A DNA stretch of 64,000 bases. Source: CBDBBY01 sp965205055. Lineage in GTDB: Bacteria > Pseudomonadota > Alphaproteobacteria > Rhodobacterales > Rhodobacteraceae. Location: the NCBI GenBank assembly GCA_965205055.1, contig OZ242030.1, positions 992,001-1,056,000 on the forward strand, read 5' to 3'. The notes beneath the pieces are model-generated. The model saw only the letters and a program-made list of their open reading frames with translations, searched no databases and was not told the origin of the DNA. Within the stretch, counting starts at the first letter, position 1. Each line of letters begins with the position of its first letter. The translations under genes and the position numbers were made by a program. Shown here piece after piece: positions 32,189 to 40,276 of the stretch.

Positions 32189-34071
32189 TGCGCCTTTCGG
32201 TCGCGACGACCTCGGTTCCCGGCGAACTCTTCGAAAAACTCGAAGTGATCGCCGGGACCGGCTTCACCGGCGTTGAGCTCAATGAACCGGATCTGACTGG
32301 CTCCGCCGAAACGCCCGTGAGGGTCGGCAATCGCGCGGCAGAACTGGGCTTGTCCGTCGATGTCTTTCAGCCGTTGCAAGGTTTCGAAGGACTGGCCGGA
32401 GAGGCCCGCACGCAGGCCCGCGAGCGACTCGATTCAAAACTGAAGCTAATGCATGCGCTTGGCGCGCGCACTCTGCTGGTCGGCACTTCGACCCATCCGG
32501 ATGCTTCGGGCGACCACGACACGCTTCGCGCCGACTTCGCAGAACTTGCGGAAAGCGTCGGCAAGGCAGATCTGCGGGCCGCCCTGATCGCCCTGCCGTG
32601 GGCCCGTCACATCCGGTCCGAGATGGCCGCGCTGGAGATCGTCGGAGCTGTCGACAGCCCCCATCTGGGCCTCGCGCTGAATTCATTCTTCTCGTTGGCC
32701 GATGGATCCCGTCCAGCCCGGCTGCGGGACATTCCCGGTGAAAAGCTGTTTCATGTTCAGCTGTCGGATGCCCCGGCGATGGATCTCGATATCTCGCGAC
32801 TCAAAGGCCAATTCGGGCTGTTGCCGGGGCAAGGCGCGCTGAACCTGTCGGGCTTTGTGCGCGTCGTCGCGCGATCCGGCTACGCAGGCCCTTGGTCACT
32901 TGCCCGTGTCAGTGACGCCGCGCAGTGCAGTCGCGAGACCTATACGCGCGACGGTTTTCGCGCCTTGGTCTCCCTGCTGGATGAGGTGGCGCTCACCGAA
33001 CCCGCACTAACGGCGCCACTGCCGAAGCTGCCACCCCGCGTCACGCCGAAAGGGATCGAGTTCGTCGAATTCGCGGTCGACGATACCTCGCGCGCAGCTC
33101 TGACCGACATGTTGGCAGGCCTTTGCTTTCGCAAGGAACGCCAGCACGTTTCGAAATCCGTCGAGCTTTGGCGGCAGGGTGCGATCAATCTGGTGCTCAA
33201 CTCCGAAGCCACCGGCTTTGCTGCCAATGCGCTGGAAGAGCATGGACCATCTGTGTGCGACATGGGGCTGCGTGTCAGCGATGCCGGGCAGACCGTGGCG
33301 CGGGCAACTCAACTGGGTGCGCCAGCCTTTTCTCAACCCGTCGGCGCCGGCGAGCTGGACATTCCCGCGATCAAAGGCGTTGGCGGCAGCGTCGTGCATT
33401 TCATCGACGAGAAATCCGACTTGCACCGGGTCTGGGACATCGAATTCCAACCCGTGCCAAAGACCGAGGCCGCACCACCCGCCGGCCTGCGCAGGATCGA
33501 CCATATCGCCCAGACGATGCGCTATCAAGAGATGCAAAGCTGGCTGACCTACTATACGTCGACATTCGAAATGGAGAAAGCGCCGGTCGTTGATGTGGCG
33601 GATCCGTCTGGCGTGGTTCTCTCCCAAGCGCTCGCGAGCCCCGAAGGCGAGGTGCGCTTGAACCTCAACGGCGCGGGCGAGCGCAGGACATTCGCCGGCG
33701 CGTTTCTTGCCGACCAATTCGGTGCTGGTGTGCAGCACATCGCCTTTTTGACAGATGATATCTTCGAGACAGCCGTCTATCTGGACGCCGCGCATTTCCA
33801 GCGCCTGAAGATGCCCGAAAATTACTATGACGATCTCGCGGTCACCTTCGGCTTGGACACCGAGACGACCGACACGCTCCGGGCCGGGCATATCCTCTAC
33901 GACCGCGACGGCGACACCGAGTATTTCCAGATCTACAGCGCTCCGATTTTTCGCGGCTTCTTCTTCGAGATCGTCCAGCGCAAGGGCGGCTATCAGGGTT
34001 ATGGCGCCCGCAATGCGCCCGTTCGGCTTGCCGCCCAGATGCGGGACACAAAAGAAAGGCAAATGAGATAA
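32188..34071 (+). CDS. QuiC-like fusion: TIM-barrel isomerase/dehydratase domain plus HPPD-like dioxygenase domain
   Basis: 627 residues. The N-terminal domain (1-270) is homologous to the 3-dehydroshikimate dehydratase barrel of QuiC1, and the C-terminal domain (285-620) is a two-module vicinal-oxygen-chelate domain like 4-hydroxyphenylpyruvate dioxygenase. In the barrel, the positions matching the four QuiC1 metal ligands (E134, D165, Q191, E239) read I134, N165, Q191 and A239, so three ligands are lost; the usual Arg of QPFRDFEG is Q64 and the His after LDSF is F168. The dioxygenase-like domain keeps a full His-His-Glu triad: H439 (RIDHIAQ), H517 (GVQHIAF) and E594 (FFFEIVQRKGG). It likely has no dehydratase activity but may be an iron oxygenase. 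The ligand numbering of QuiC1 is from memory of the published structure. Confidence 0.85.
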   Translation: MRLSVATTSVPGELFEKLEVIAGTGFTGVELNEPDLTGSAETPVRVGNRAAELGLSVDVFQPLQGFEGLAGEARTQARERLDSKLKLMHALGARTLLVGTSTHPDASGDHDTLRADFAELAESVGKADLRAALIALPWARHIRSEMAALEIVGAVDSPHLGLALNSFFSLADGSRPARLRDIPGEKLFHVQLSDAPAMDLDISRLKGQFGLLPGQGALNLSGFVRVVARSGYAGPWSLARVSDAAQCSRETYTRDGFRALVSLLDEVALTEPALTAPLPKLPPRVTPKGIEFVEFAVDDTSRAALTDMLAGLCFRKERQHVSKSVELWRQGAINLVLNSEATGFAANALEEHGPSVCDMGLRVSDAGQTVARATQLGAPAFSQPVGAGELDIPAIKGVGGSVVHFIDEKSDLHRVWDIEFQPVPKTEAAPPAGLRRIDHIAQTMRYQEMQSWLTYYTSTFEMEKAPVVDVADPSGVVLSQALASPEGEVRLNLNGAGERRTFAGAFLADQFGAGVQHIAFLTDDIFETAVYLDAAHFQRLKMPENYYDDLAVTFGLDTETTDTLRAGHILYDRDGDTEYFQIYSAPIFRGFFFEIVQRKGGYQGYGARNAPVRLAAQMRDTKERQMR

Positions 34072-34121
34072 GCGAAGACGCTAACGCCGTCCGCCACTGG
34101 TGGCGTACATCGATCATCGAC

Positions 34122-34880
34122 ATGGCGCCGGGACGCATTGCTTTTCGAGGTCACCCAATCGAAGACCTGATCGGCAACGTGGGCTTCGGCCAGATGATCT
34201 GGCTGATGACGCGCGGCGATTTGCCAACGTCCGAACAGGCGGCGCTTCTGGAATGCGCACTTGTTGCCGGTGTCGATCACGGCCCGCAAGCGCCCTCGAT
34301 CGCCGCTGCGCGAATGGCGGCGACCTGCGGAGTTGGGCTGAACAATGTCATGGCCACGGGCGTCAATATGCTGGGCGACGTGCATGGCGGGGCGGGCGAA
34401 CAATGCGCCGAGCTCTATCTTGGCATTGCCGCGCGTCTGGACGCGGGCGACGGTCTTGAGACGGCAGCGCGGGACGGCATCGCGGATTGGCGCGAAACAC
34501 ATGGCAATATTATTCCGGGCTTCGGGCACCGTTTCCACAAGCCCGTCGACCCGCGCGCGCCGCGCCTGATGGCATTGGTGCGCGAGGCTGCCGACGACGA
34601 CGCTGTTTCAGGCCGGTTCGCGGATATTGGCGAGGCCGTGCAGGCCGAAATCGAGCGTAATCGGGGCGCGGAGATTGCCATGAACATTGACGGCGCAACG
34701 GCGGTGATCTTCTGCGAGTTGGGTTTTCCGCCGCCGCTGTCGCGCGGGCTCTTCTGCCTCAGCCGGTCGGTTGGCGTGCTCACCCACGGCTGGGAACAAA
34801 TGCAACAAGGTGGGCGCAACAAGGGGCCGATGCCACCGAAATATCTGCCCGAATACGAACCGTCGGGGGACGATGAGTGA
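34122..34880 (+). CDS. citryl-CoA-lyase-like (citrate-synthase fold) enzyme
   Basis: A short, stand-alone citrate-synthase-superfamily protein like the lyase domain of ATP-citrate lyase. The catalytic triad is complete: H88 (GDVHGGAGE), H136 (PGFGHRFHKPVDPRAP) and D190 (AMNIDGATAV). The first ATG is 34122, but conserved residues continue upstream in frame to AVRHWWRTSIID. The well-spaced start would be an ATA at 34068, overlapping the stop of the previous gene and preceded by GAAAGG, so the true N-terminus may be 18 residues longer. The enzyme would cleave or form a C-C bond using acetyl-CoA or another acyl-CoA. Placed mid-operon, it may release acetyl-CoA at the end of the route. Confidence 0.8.
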   Translation: MAPGRIAFRGHPIEDLIGNVGFGQMIWLMTRGDLPTSEQAALLECALVAGVDHGPQAPSIAAARMAATCGVGLNNVMATGVNMLGDVHGGAGEQCAELYLGIAARLDAGDGLETAARDGIADWRETHGNIIPGFGHRFHKPVDPRAPRLMALVREAADDDAVSGRFADIGEAVQAEIERNRGAEIAMNIDGATAVIFCELGFPPPLSRGLFCLSRSVGVLTHGWEQMQQGGRNKGPMPPKYLPEYEPSGDDE

Positions 34881-36036
34881 ACTAGCGGAATCCTTCCGGG
34901 TCGGACTGATCGGCACGGGTCGCATCAGCGACATCTATCTCAAAACACTGAAGAAATACCCACAGGTTGATATTGTCGCCTGCGGCAGTCTCAATCTGGA
35001 CGAAAGCCGCGCGAAGGCGGAGGTCCACGGCGTGCCGCGCGTCGCCATGCCGGAAGCGATCATCGCCGACCCAGATATCGACGCGATCCTGAACCTTACG
35101 ATCCCGGAAGCTCACGCGCTGATCAGCCTTGCCGCGCTTAAGGCGGGCAAGCATGTCTATTCCGAAAAGCCGTTGGTCAGTGATTTGGTTGATGGTCGCC
35201 AAGTGTTGGACCTTGCCGCCGCCGAAGGCTTGACCGTCGGCAGCGCGCCGGACACCTGGCTCGGCGGGCGATGGCAGACCGTGCGCAAGCTGCTCGACCA
35301 AAGGGCGATTGGCCATCCCACCGGCTGCGCGGCCTTTGTCGGCACCCATGGCACCGAGCGCCACAATCCGAACCCAGATTTCTATTACCGGATCGGTGGC
35401 GGCCCGATGTTGGACCTCGGACCCTATTACCTGTCCGCCATGGTCTTCTTTCTTGGCCCAATAGTTCGGGTGGCAGGCATCTCGAACCGTGCCTTCGACC
35501 GCCGAATGATCGAGAACGGCCCGCGGAATGGTGCGTGGATGGAGGTCGAAGTCGACACTCATGTGCAAGGCATGCTCGAGTTTGAAAGCGGAGCGATCGG
35601 ATCCATCACCATGAGCTTCGACATCTGGGACAGCGAGATGCCCCGGTTGGAGATCTATGGCACCGAAGGTACGATCTGCATTCCCGATCCGGATCCCGTC
35701 TTTGGGGCCAATCGGTTCGAAGGCGAGGTTTGGGTGCGCACACGCGACTCCTCCCGCTGGACCCACCTGCCTCGACCTATGGGCCGCGACAATTGGCAGG
35801 TGGCCGAGAACACGCACGGGATCAACGAAGACAGCCGCGGCATGGGCCTGATCGAGATGGCCGACGCCATCGCCCATGGGCGCGCGCCTCGGTGTGGCGG
35901 CGAACTGGCCTATCACGTGCTCGAGGTGATGACTGGTATCCTCGACAGTCCTGCGCAGGGCCGATTTGTTGATATCGAAAGCCGCCCCGCCACTCCCGAA
36001 ATTCTGCCCGAACAGTTTCCGGAGACCACAGCATGA
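34873..36036 (+). CDS. Gfo/Idh/MocA family oxidoreductase (2)
   Basis: 387 residues, ATG 34873 overlapping the lyase gene by eight bases. Rossmann motif VGLIGTGRISDIYLKTL (from residue 10); catalytic-lysine motif VYSEKPLVS (about 95-103). The C-terminal domain has GGGPMLDLGPYYLSAMVFFLGP, a Tyr-containing variant of the usual Gly-x-His site that is common in a subgroup of the family. It probably oxidises a hydroxyl of a sugar-like or cyclitol-like intermediate. Within the enzyme run, tightly overlapped on both sides. Confidence 0.88.
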   Translation: MSELAESFRVGLIGTGRISDIYLKTLKKYPQVDIVACGSLNLDESRAKAEVHGVPRVAMPEAIIADPDIDAILNLTIPEAHALISLAALKAGKHVYSEKPLVSDLVDGRQVLDLAAAEGLTVGSAPDTWLGGRWQTVRKLLDQRAIGHPTGCAAFVGTHGTERHNPNPDFYYRIGGGPMLDLGPYYLSAMVFFLGPIVRVAGISNRAFDRRMIENGPRNGAWMEVEVDTHVQGMLEFESGAIGSITMSFDIWDSEMPRLEIYGTEGTICIPDPDPVFGANRFEGEVWVRTRDSSRWTHLPRPMGRDNWQVAENTHGINEDSRGMGLIEMADAIAHGRAPRCGGELAYHVLEVMTGILDSPAQGRFVDIESRPATPEILPEQFPETTA

Positions 36037-36692
36037 GCATTCAAACCCTCGATATCGGCGAGCCGTTCTTCACCTTGCGCCTTCTGCACAGCGAGGCATC
36101 GCATCGGATTGGGGGCAAGACCATCGCCTTGAATCTTGCCGACACGCCGATAAGGGTTCGGGAACAGAAACTGGACTCCCTGCAATCGGTGATCCTGAAA
36201 GACACGGATATCCACGATGTGGAGCACGCCATCCTGATCGAACGCTTCGCGGACCACAGCGACGAAGGCTCACTGCTGGCCGAGGTGCGAAACGCATGGT
36301 CCAGCGCGTATCAGGTGCGCGGCGAAGACCGCCTGCGCGACGTCGAACATTACATGTCGCCCAAGGTCTGGGTCGGGCGGGTCGGCTTCACGTTCTACCA
36401 CTCGGCCTCTGTGCCACTGAATGTCGGACTGCACCGCGACCACGCATTTTGCACCGTGCCGGGCTTTCGGGAGGTACACACGCAGATCGTCGGTTTCGGC
36501 AAGATGCAGCAGTGCCGAGAGAGGGATGTGGACACGCTCTATCTCGAAGAACCTATGGTCCCCGGCACAACCCATCGCCCGATGTATGACGCCGAGGGCA
36601 ATTATCCCTGGCACCAGTACGAGACCGTTACCCCGTCGATCTTCATGGCTGTGGAGATGCTGCCGGACGGGGCAACTCCGCCGGAGCTTTGA
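36033..36692 (+). CDS. conserved cupin-like protein of unknown function
   Basis: 219 residues, overlapping the preceding dehydrogenase by four bases (ATGA). I do not recognise a named family. The second half (about 115-215) looks like a cupin barrel with possible metal ligands: His residues in NVGLHRDHAFC, Glu-x-His in FREVHTQIVGFG, Glu in LYLEEPMVPG, and His residues in GTTHRPMY and YPWHQYET. The first half is of mixed alpha/beta type with no evident motif. Always-overlapping gene starts suggest it is a dedicated part of this pathway, perhaps an isomerase, lactonase or epimerase, but that is guesswork. Confidence 0.65.
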   Translation: MSIQTLDIGEPFFTLRLLHSEASHRIGGKTIALNLADTPIRVREQKLDSLQSVILKDTDIHDVEHAILIERFADHSDEGSLLAEVRNAWSSAYQVRGEDRLRDVEHYMSPKVWVGRVGFTFYHSASVPLNVGLHRDHAFCTVPGFREVHTQIVGFGKMQQCRERDVDTLYLEEPMVPGTTHRPMYDAEGNYPWHQYETVTPSIFMAVEMLPDGATPPEL

Positions 36693-36695
36693 TCC

Positions 36696-37877
36696 ATGTT
36701 GCTTCCAGAACAGATAGATTTCAACGGCCCATTTCCACGCCTGTCACGCCGTCTGCGTCTTGGGGTGGTCGGAGGCGGCCGCATCTCCACCATTCAAGCC
36801 ACAGCCGCGCGGCTGACCGACCGATGGGAAGTCGCGGCAGGTGCGTTCTCCTCCGACCCCGACCGGGCCGAAGCGGCCGCTGGCGAATGGTTTCTGCCCG
36901 AAGAACGCTGCTACACCTCCTTCGACAAGATGGCGTCGCAAGAAGCCATCCGCCCAGACGGGGTGGACGCGGTGATGATCACCACGCCCAACCATCTGCA
37001 TTTCCCGGCTGCCAAAGCCTTTCTGGAGGCTGGAATTGACGTGTTGTGCGACAAGCCTCTCGCGAACGAGGTGGCTGAGGCCGAGGAACTGGTCAGTCTC
37101 GCGGAGGCGTCGTCCTGCGCTTTCGGCGTTTCCTACACCATGTCGTGCTTTCCGATGATCCGGCAGGCGCGCGAGATCGTGGCGGGGGATGGCATCGGCA
37201 GGATCAATCAAATCCATGTGGAATTTCTGCAGGATTGGATGACGCAGGAAGACCTCGCCGACGCGCCGCACGTCAAATGGCGGCTCGATCCGGCGAAATC
37301 GGGCAAAACCAGTTGCGTGGGCGATATCGGCACACACGCCGCCCATCTGGCTCAGTTTGTCAGCCATCTGGATCTGACCGATCTGAAGGCCGAATTCCAC
37401 GTCTGTGGTGCGCCCAAGCCCTTGGAGGACACGGCATTCATGGTGACGCGCTACGACGGCGAGGTGCCCGGCACGCTGATGTGCACGCGGCTTGCCCCCG
37501 GCAACCGAGGCGGGCTGCGGCTGCGGATCTTTGGTTCGGAAGGTGGGCTGGAATGGGGCTTGGAAAACTCTGAAGAGCTGAAATTCAACCGCTTCGGCGA
37601 GCCGGACCGCATCATCTCTCGCGGGCATGGCCATGGCGTCGGTCCGAGGGTAGAGCGGATGATCCGCACCGCGCGGGGCTTCCCCGAGGGCATCATCGAA
37701 GCTTGGGGCAATCTTTACACTGAGTTTGCCATGGCCGTTGCAGCCCGGCGCGACGGGCGTTCCGTACCGGAGGGCTGGCTCGACATGCCGCGCGTGCGTG
37801 ATGGAGCAAATGGCGTACGGTTCATCGACGCTGCAGTCCGGTCGCACGAGGCCGGGGGGAACTGGGTTTCAGCTTGA
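36696..37877 (+). CDS. Gfo/Idh/MocA family oxidoreductase (3)
   Basis: 393 residues, starting three bases after the previous gene. An N-terminal extension of about 22 residues precedes the Rossmann motif LRLGVVGGGRISTIQATA. The lysine motif is VLCDKPLANEVAEAEEL (about 116-132). The catalytic region SCVGDIGTHAAHLAQFV carries the conserved Asp-x-Gly-x-His. This is closest in style to members acting on myo-inositol-like or 3-keto sugar substrates. Its stop is followed directly by the third operator/promoter region, so it ends the first long transcript. Confidence 0.88.
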   Translation: MLLPEQIDFNGPFPRLSRRLRLGVVGGGRISTIQATAARLTDRWEVAAGAFSSDPDRAEAAAGEWFLPEERCYTSFDKMASQEAIRPDGVDAVMITTPNHLHFPAAKAFLEAGIDVLCDKPLANEVAEAEELVSLAEASSCAFGVSYTMSCFPMIRQAREIVAGDGIGRINQIHVEFLQDWMTQEDLADAPHVKWRLDPAKSGKTSCVGDIGTHAAHLAQFVSHLDLTDLKAEFHVCGAPKPLEDTAFMVTRYDGEVPGTLMCTRLAPGNRGGLRLRIFGSEGGLEWGLENSEELKFNRFGEPDRIISRGHGHGVGPRVERMIRTARGFPEGIIEAWGNLYTEFAMAVAARRDGRSVPEGWLDMPRVRDGANGVRFIDAAVRSHEAGGNWVSA

Positions 37878-37902
37878 CAAGCGAGGAAAATGATGATTTA
37901 TG
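37874..37902 (+). promoter_or_regulatory. possible promoter before the isomerase-ALDH-TPP unit
   Basis: A consensus TTGACA at 37874-37879 overlaps the preceding stop codon; a weak -10 (TTTATG, 37897-37902) lies 17 bases further, inside the operator pair. Confidence 0.35.
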
Positions 37903-37930
37903 AAATATCAGATATTTTGTAAATCATCTG
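37890..37930 (+). promoter_or_regulatory. candidate tandem GntR operators 3a and 3b
   Basis: Site 3b is CAGAT at 37909-37913 with ATCTG at 37926-37930, 22 bp in all. An overlapping degenerate site 3a (37890-37911) shares GATGATTTAT-x-AAATATC with the element at 29200. Together they cover the region just upstream of the isomerase gene. Confidence 0.7.
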
Positions 37931-37967
37931 TCATAACACGCTGAAACCGAGGCGGGAGGTGCATCAA

Positions 37968-38843
37968 ATGCCAAAATCGCCGCACCGGAACGATGACCGG
38001 CTCTATTCGCTCGCGCATCTGACGCTGATCAACTGCACACCCGCAGAGCTGATCTATATCGCCGCTCGCGCAGGCTATGATGCTGTGAGCCCACGCTTTG
38101 TGACTATGAACGTCCCCGGAGAGTTCAGCCAGTCGCCGCTGGACGCCGCACAGGTGCAGGCGGCGAAGACCGCACTCGAAACAACCGGGCTCAAAGTGCT
38201 CGATATCGAATTGGCCCGAATCACCGAGGATTGCGACCCGCGCGATTTCGAGGCAGCGCTGGAATTGGGCGGGGAGCTTGGCGCGCACCATATGATCATG
38301 TCGGCTTGGACGACGCGCCGTGACGACCGCAATTTCATCCTCGACACCTTTGCCCAAACCTGCGACCTCGCCGCGCCCTTCGGCATCACCGTCGACTTGG
38401 AATTCCCGTCCTTCTCGCGCCTTCGCACGCTGGACGAAGCACTCGATATCTTGCGCGCGGCAGATCGCCCCAACGGCGGCATCCTTGTCGACACGCTCTA
38501 TCTGCACCTTAGCCGGGTCGATATCGGCGAGCTGCTGCACGTCCCGCCGGAATGGCTGCATTTCCTGCACATTTCCGATTGCCTTCCCGGCATCGCCGAC
38601 ACCCGAGAAGGCATGATCCAGCTGGCCCGCGACGCGCGGCTTTATCCCGGCGAGGGCTGGATCGATTTCGCCGGTATCATCGAGCGCTGCCCACCCATGA
38701 ACTATTCGATCGAACTCCCCAACCAGGCCCGAGTGGCCGAACTGGGGTTCGAGGAACATGCCCGCCGCTGCCTGATCCATGCCAAGGCAACCTTCGGCGC
38801 GGCGCGATCCAAACGTCGCGAAGCCCAAAAGCACGCGGCTTGA
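37968..38843 (+). CDS. sugar phosphate isomerase/epimerase family (TIM barrel)
   Basis: 291 residues. ATG 37968 is chosen because GGGAGG sits eight bases before it. The AP-endonuclease-2-type barrel keeps all metal ligands: Glu in TVDLEFPSF, Asp and His in ILVDTLYLHLSR, His and Asp in HFLHISDCL, and Glu in YSIELPNQ. So, unlike the barrel of the QuiC-like fusion, this one looks catalytically competent, as an isomerase, epimerase or dehydratase of the IolE/IolI/IolH kind. First gene of the second transcript of the block. Confidence 0.87.
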   Translation: MPKSPHRNDDRLYSLAHLTLINCTPAELIYIAARAGYDAVSPRFVTMNVPGEFSQSPLDAAQVQAAKTALETTGLKVLDIELARITEDCDPRDFEAALELGGELGAHHMIMSAWTTRRDDRNFILDTFAQTCDLAAPFGITVDLEFPSFSRLRTLDEALDILRAADRPNGGILVDTLYLHLSRVDIGELLHVPPEWLHFLHISDCLPGIADTREGMIQLARDARLYPGEGWIDFAGIIERCPPMNYSIELPNQARVAELGFEEHARRCLIHAKATFGAARSKRREAQKHAA

Positions 38844-38866
38844 ACAATCAATGTAGGGGATGCCGG

Positions 38867-40276
38867 ATGGCGCGAGAATTATCCGAAGACGAACGCGTGT
38901 CGGCCGCTGAAATGTTGAGCCGGGCCCGCGCTGCCATGGCCGAAATCGAAGATTGGAGTCAGGAGCGTCTGGACCGTTTGAGCCAGGCTATCGCCTGGTA
39001 CGCCGGCAACGAGAGAACCTTCACCCGACTGGCCGAGCAGGGAGTGGATGAGTCCGGCATCGGTGATCGCGCTGGCCGTCCGGGCAAGCGCTTCAAGATC
39101 CACATGGTGCTGCGCGATGTCCTGCGCACGCCTTCGACCGGGATTGTCGAGGTGGACGAGGCCAAGGGGCTGGTGAAATACGCCAAGCCTGCCGGCGTAG
39201 TAGCCTCGCTCATTCCGATGACCAACCCGGCCTTGACGCCGCCGGTCACTGGCGTGTCCTCGGCCAATGCGCGCAACGCGGTGATCTTCTCTCCACATCC
39301 GCGCACGGCGCAAACCACATTCGGGATGGTTGAAGTCATGCGTGCCGCTTGCCGCGCCGCCGACGCACCCGAAGATCTGTTCCAGGCGATTCGCAAACCG
39401 TCCATTCCGCTCACCCAACACCTGATGGCAGAGGCTGACCTCACTCTGGCTACAGGCGGCAAGCCGATGGTGCAGGCGGCCTATAGCTCCGGCAAGCCGG
39501 CCTATGGCGTGGGTGCAGGCAACTCCTCGATCGTGATCGACGAGACGGCGGAAATTGAGATCGCCGCGCAGAACACACGCATCTCCAAGACCTCCGACTT
39601 CGGATCAGGCTGCTCGGCGGATGGCAACATCATCATCCAGCGCTCGATCTACGACAAGATGGTCGCGGCGCTGCAGGCCGAAGGCGGCTACCTCTGCGAC
39701 GACGAAGAAAAGGCGATGCTCGAAATGGCCATGTGGGACGAGGAGGGCAACCGCACCTTCCCGACCATCGCCTGCAAACCGCAGCAAACAGCGGAAGTGG
39801 CTGGATTCATCATCCCCGAAGATCGCGAATTCCTGATGGTCGAGAACCAGGGCCAGATCGGGCCTGAGCACAAGTTCAGCAAGGAGAAGCTGACAACGCT
39901 CATGGCGCTCTACCACTTCGAGACCTTCGACGACGCGCTTGAGACAGTCCGCCAAATCTACAACACCGGCGGCAAGGGTCATTCCTGCGGCATCTACAGC
40001 CACAACGACGATCGCATCGACCGTCTCGCCAAGCTCGCACCCGTCAGCCGCATGATGGTCCGCCAACCGCAATCCAAGGCCAATGCGGGCGCCTGGACCA
40101 ATGGCATGCCGATGACCTCAAGCCTGGGCTGCGGCATCTGGGGCGGCAACATCACCAACGAGAATGTCACAATGAAACACATGATGAACTACACATGGGT
40201 AGCGCGGCCCATCCCCGAGGATCGTCCCTCGGAAGAAGAGCTGTTCGGCGAGTTCTACGGACGGGAGGTCGCGTGA
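38867..40276 (+). CDS. acylating-type aldehyde dehydrogenase (SauS/PduP-like)
   Basis: 469 residues from ATG 38867. The CoA-acylating ALDH branch is suggested by the short length, by VVASLIPMTNPALTPPVTGVSSANARNAVIFSPHPR and by the active-site segment KTSDFGSGCSADGN with C249, comparable to the sulfoacetaldehyde dehydrogenase SauS. It would convert an aldehyde plus CoA and NAD(P)+ to an acyl-CoA. Its stop overlaps the TPP-enzyme start (TGATG). An aldehyde freed by the TPP enzyme would be its natural substrate. Whether that aldehyde is sulfonated cannot be read from the sequence. Confidence 0.8.
   Translation: MARELSEDERVSAAEMLSRARAAMAEIEDWSQERLDRLSQAIAWYAGNERTFTRLAEQGVDESGIGDRAGRPGKRFKIHMVLRDVLRTPSTGIVEVDEAKGLVKYAKPAGVVASLIPMTNPALTPPVTGVSSANARNAVIFSPHPRTAQTTFGMVEVMRAACRAADAPEDLFQAIRKPSIPLTQHLMAEADLTLATGGKPMVQAAYSSGKPAYGVGAGNSSIVIDETAEIEIAAQNTRISKTSDFGSGCSADGNIIIQRSIYDKMVAALQAEGGYLCDDEEKAMLEMAMWDEEGNRTFPTIACKPQQTAEVAGFIIPEDREFLMVENQGQIGPEHKFSKEKLTTLMALYHFETFDDALETVRQIYNTGGKGHSCGIYSHNDDRIDRLAKLAPVSRMMVRQPQSKANAGAWTNGMPMTSSLGCGIWGGNITNENVTMKHMMNYTWVARPIPEDRPSEEELFGEFYGREVA

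Noticed and set aside
32188..34071. Simple call of 3-dehydroshikimate dehydratase (quiC)
   Set aside because: Three of the four metal ligands of the dehydratase barrel are replaced and no quinate/shikimate dehydrogenase or protocatechuate genes accompany it.
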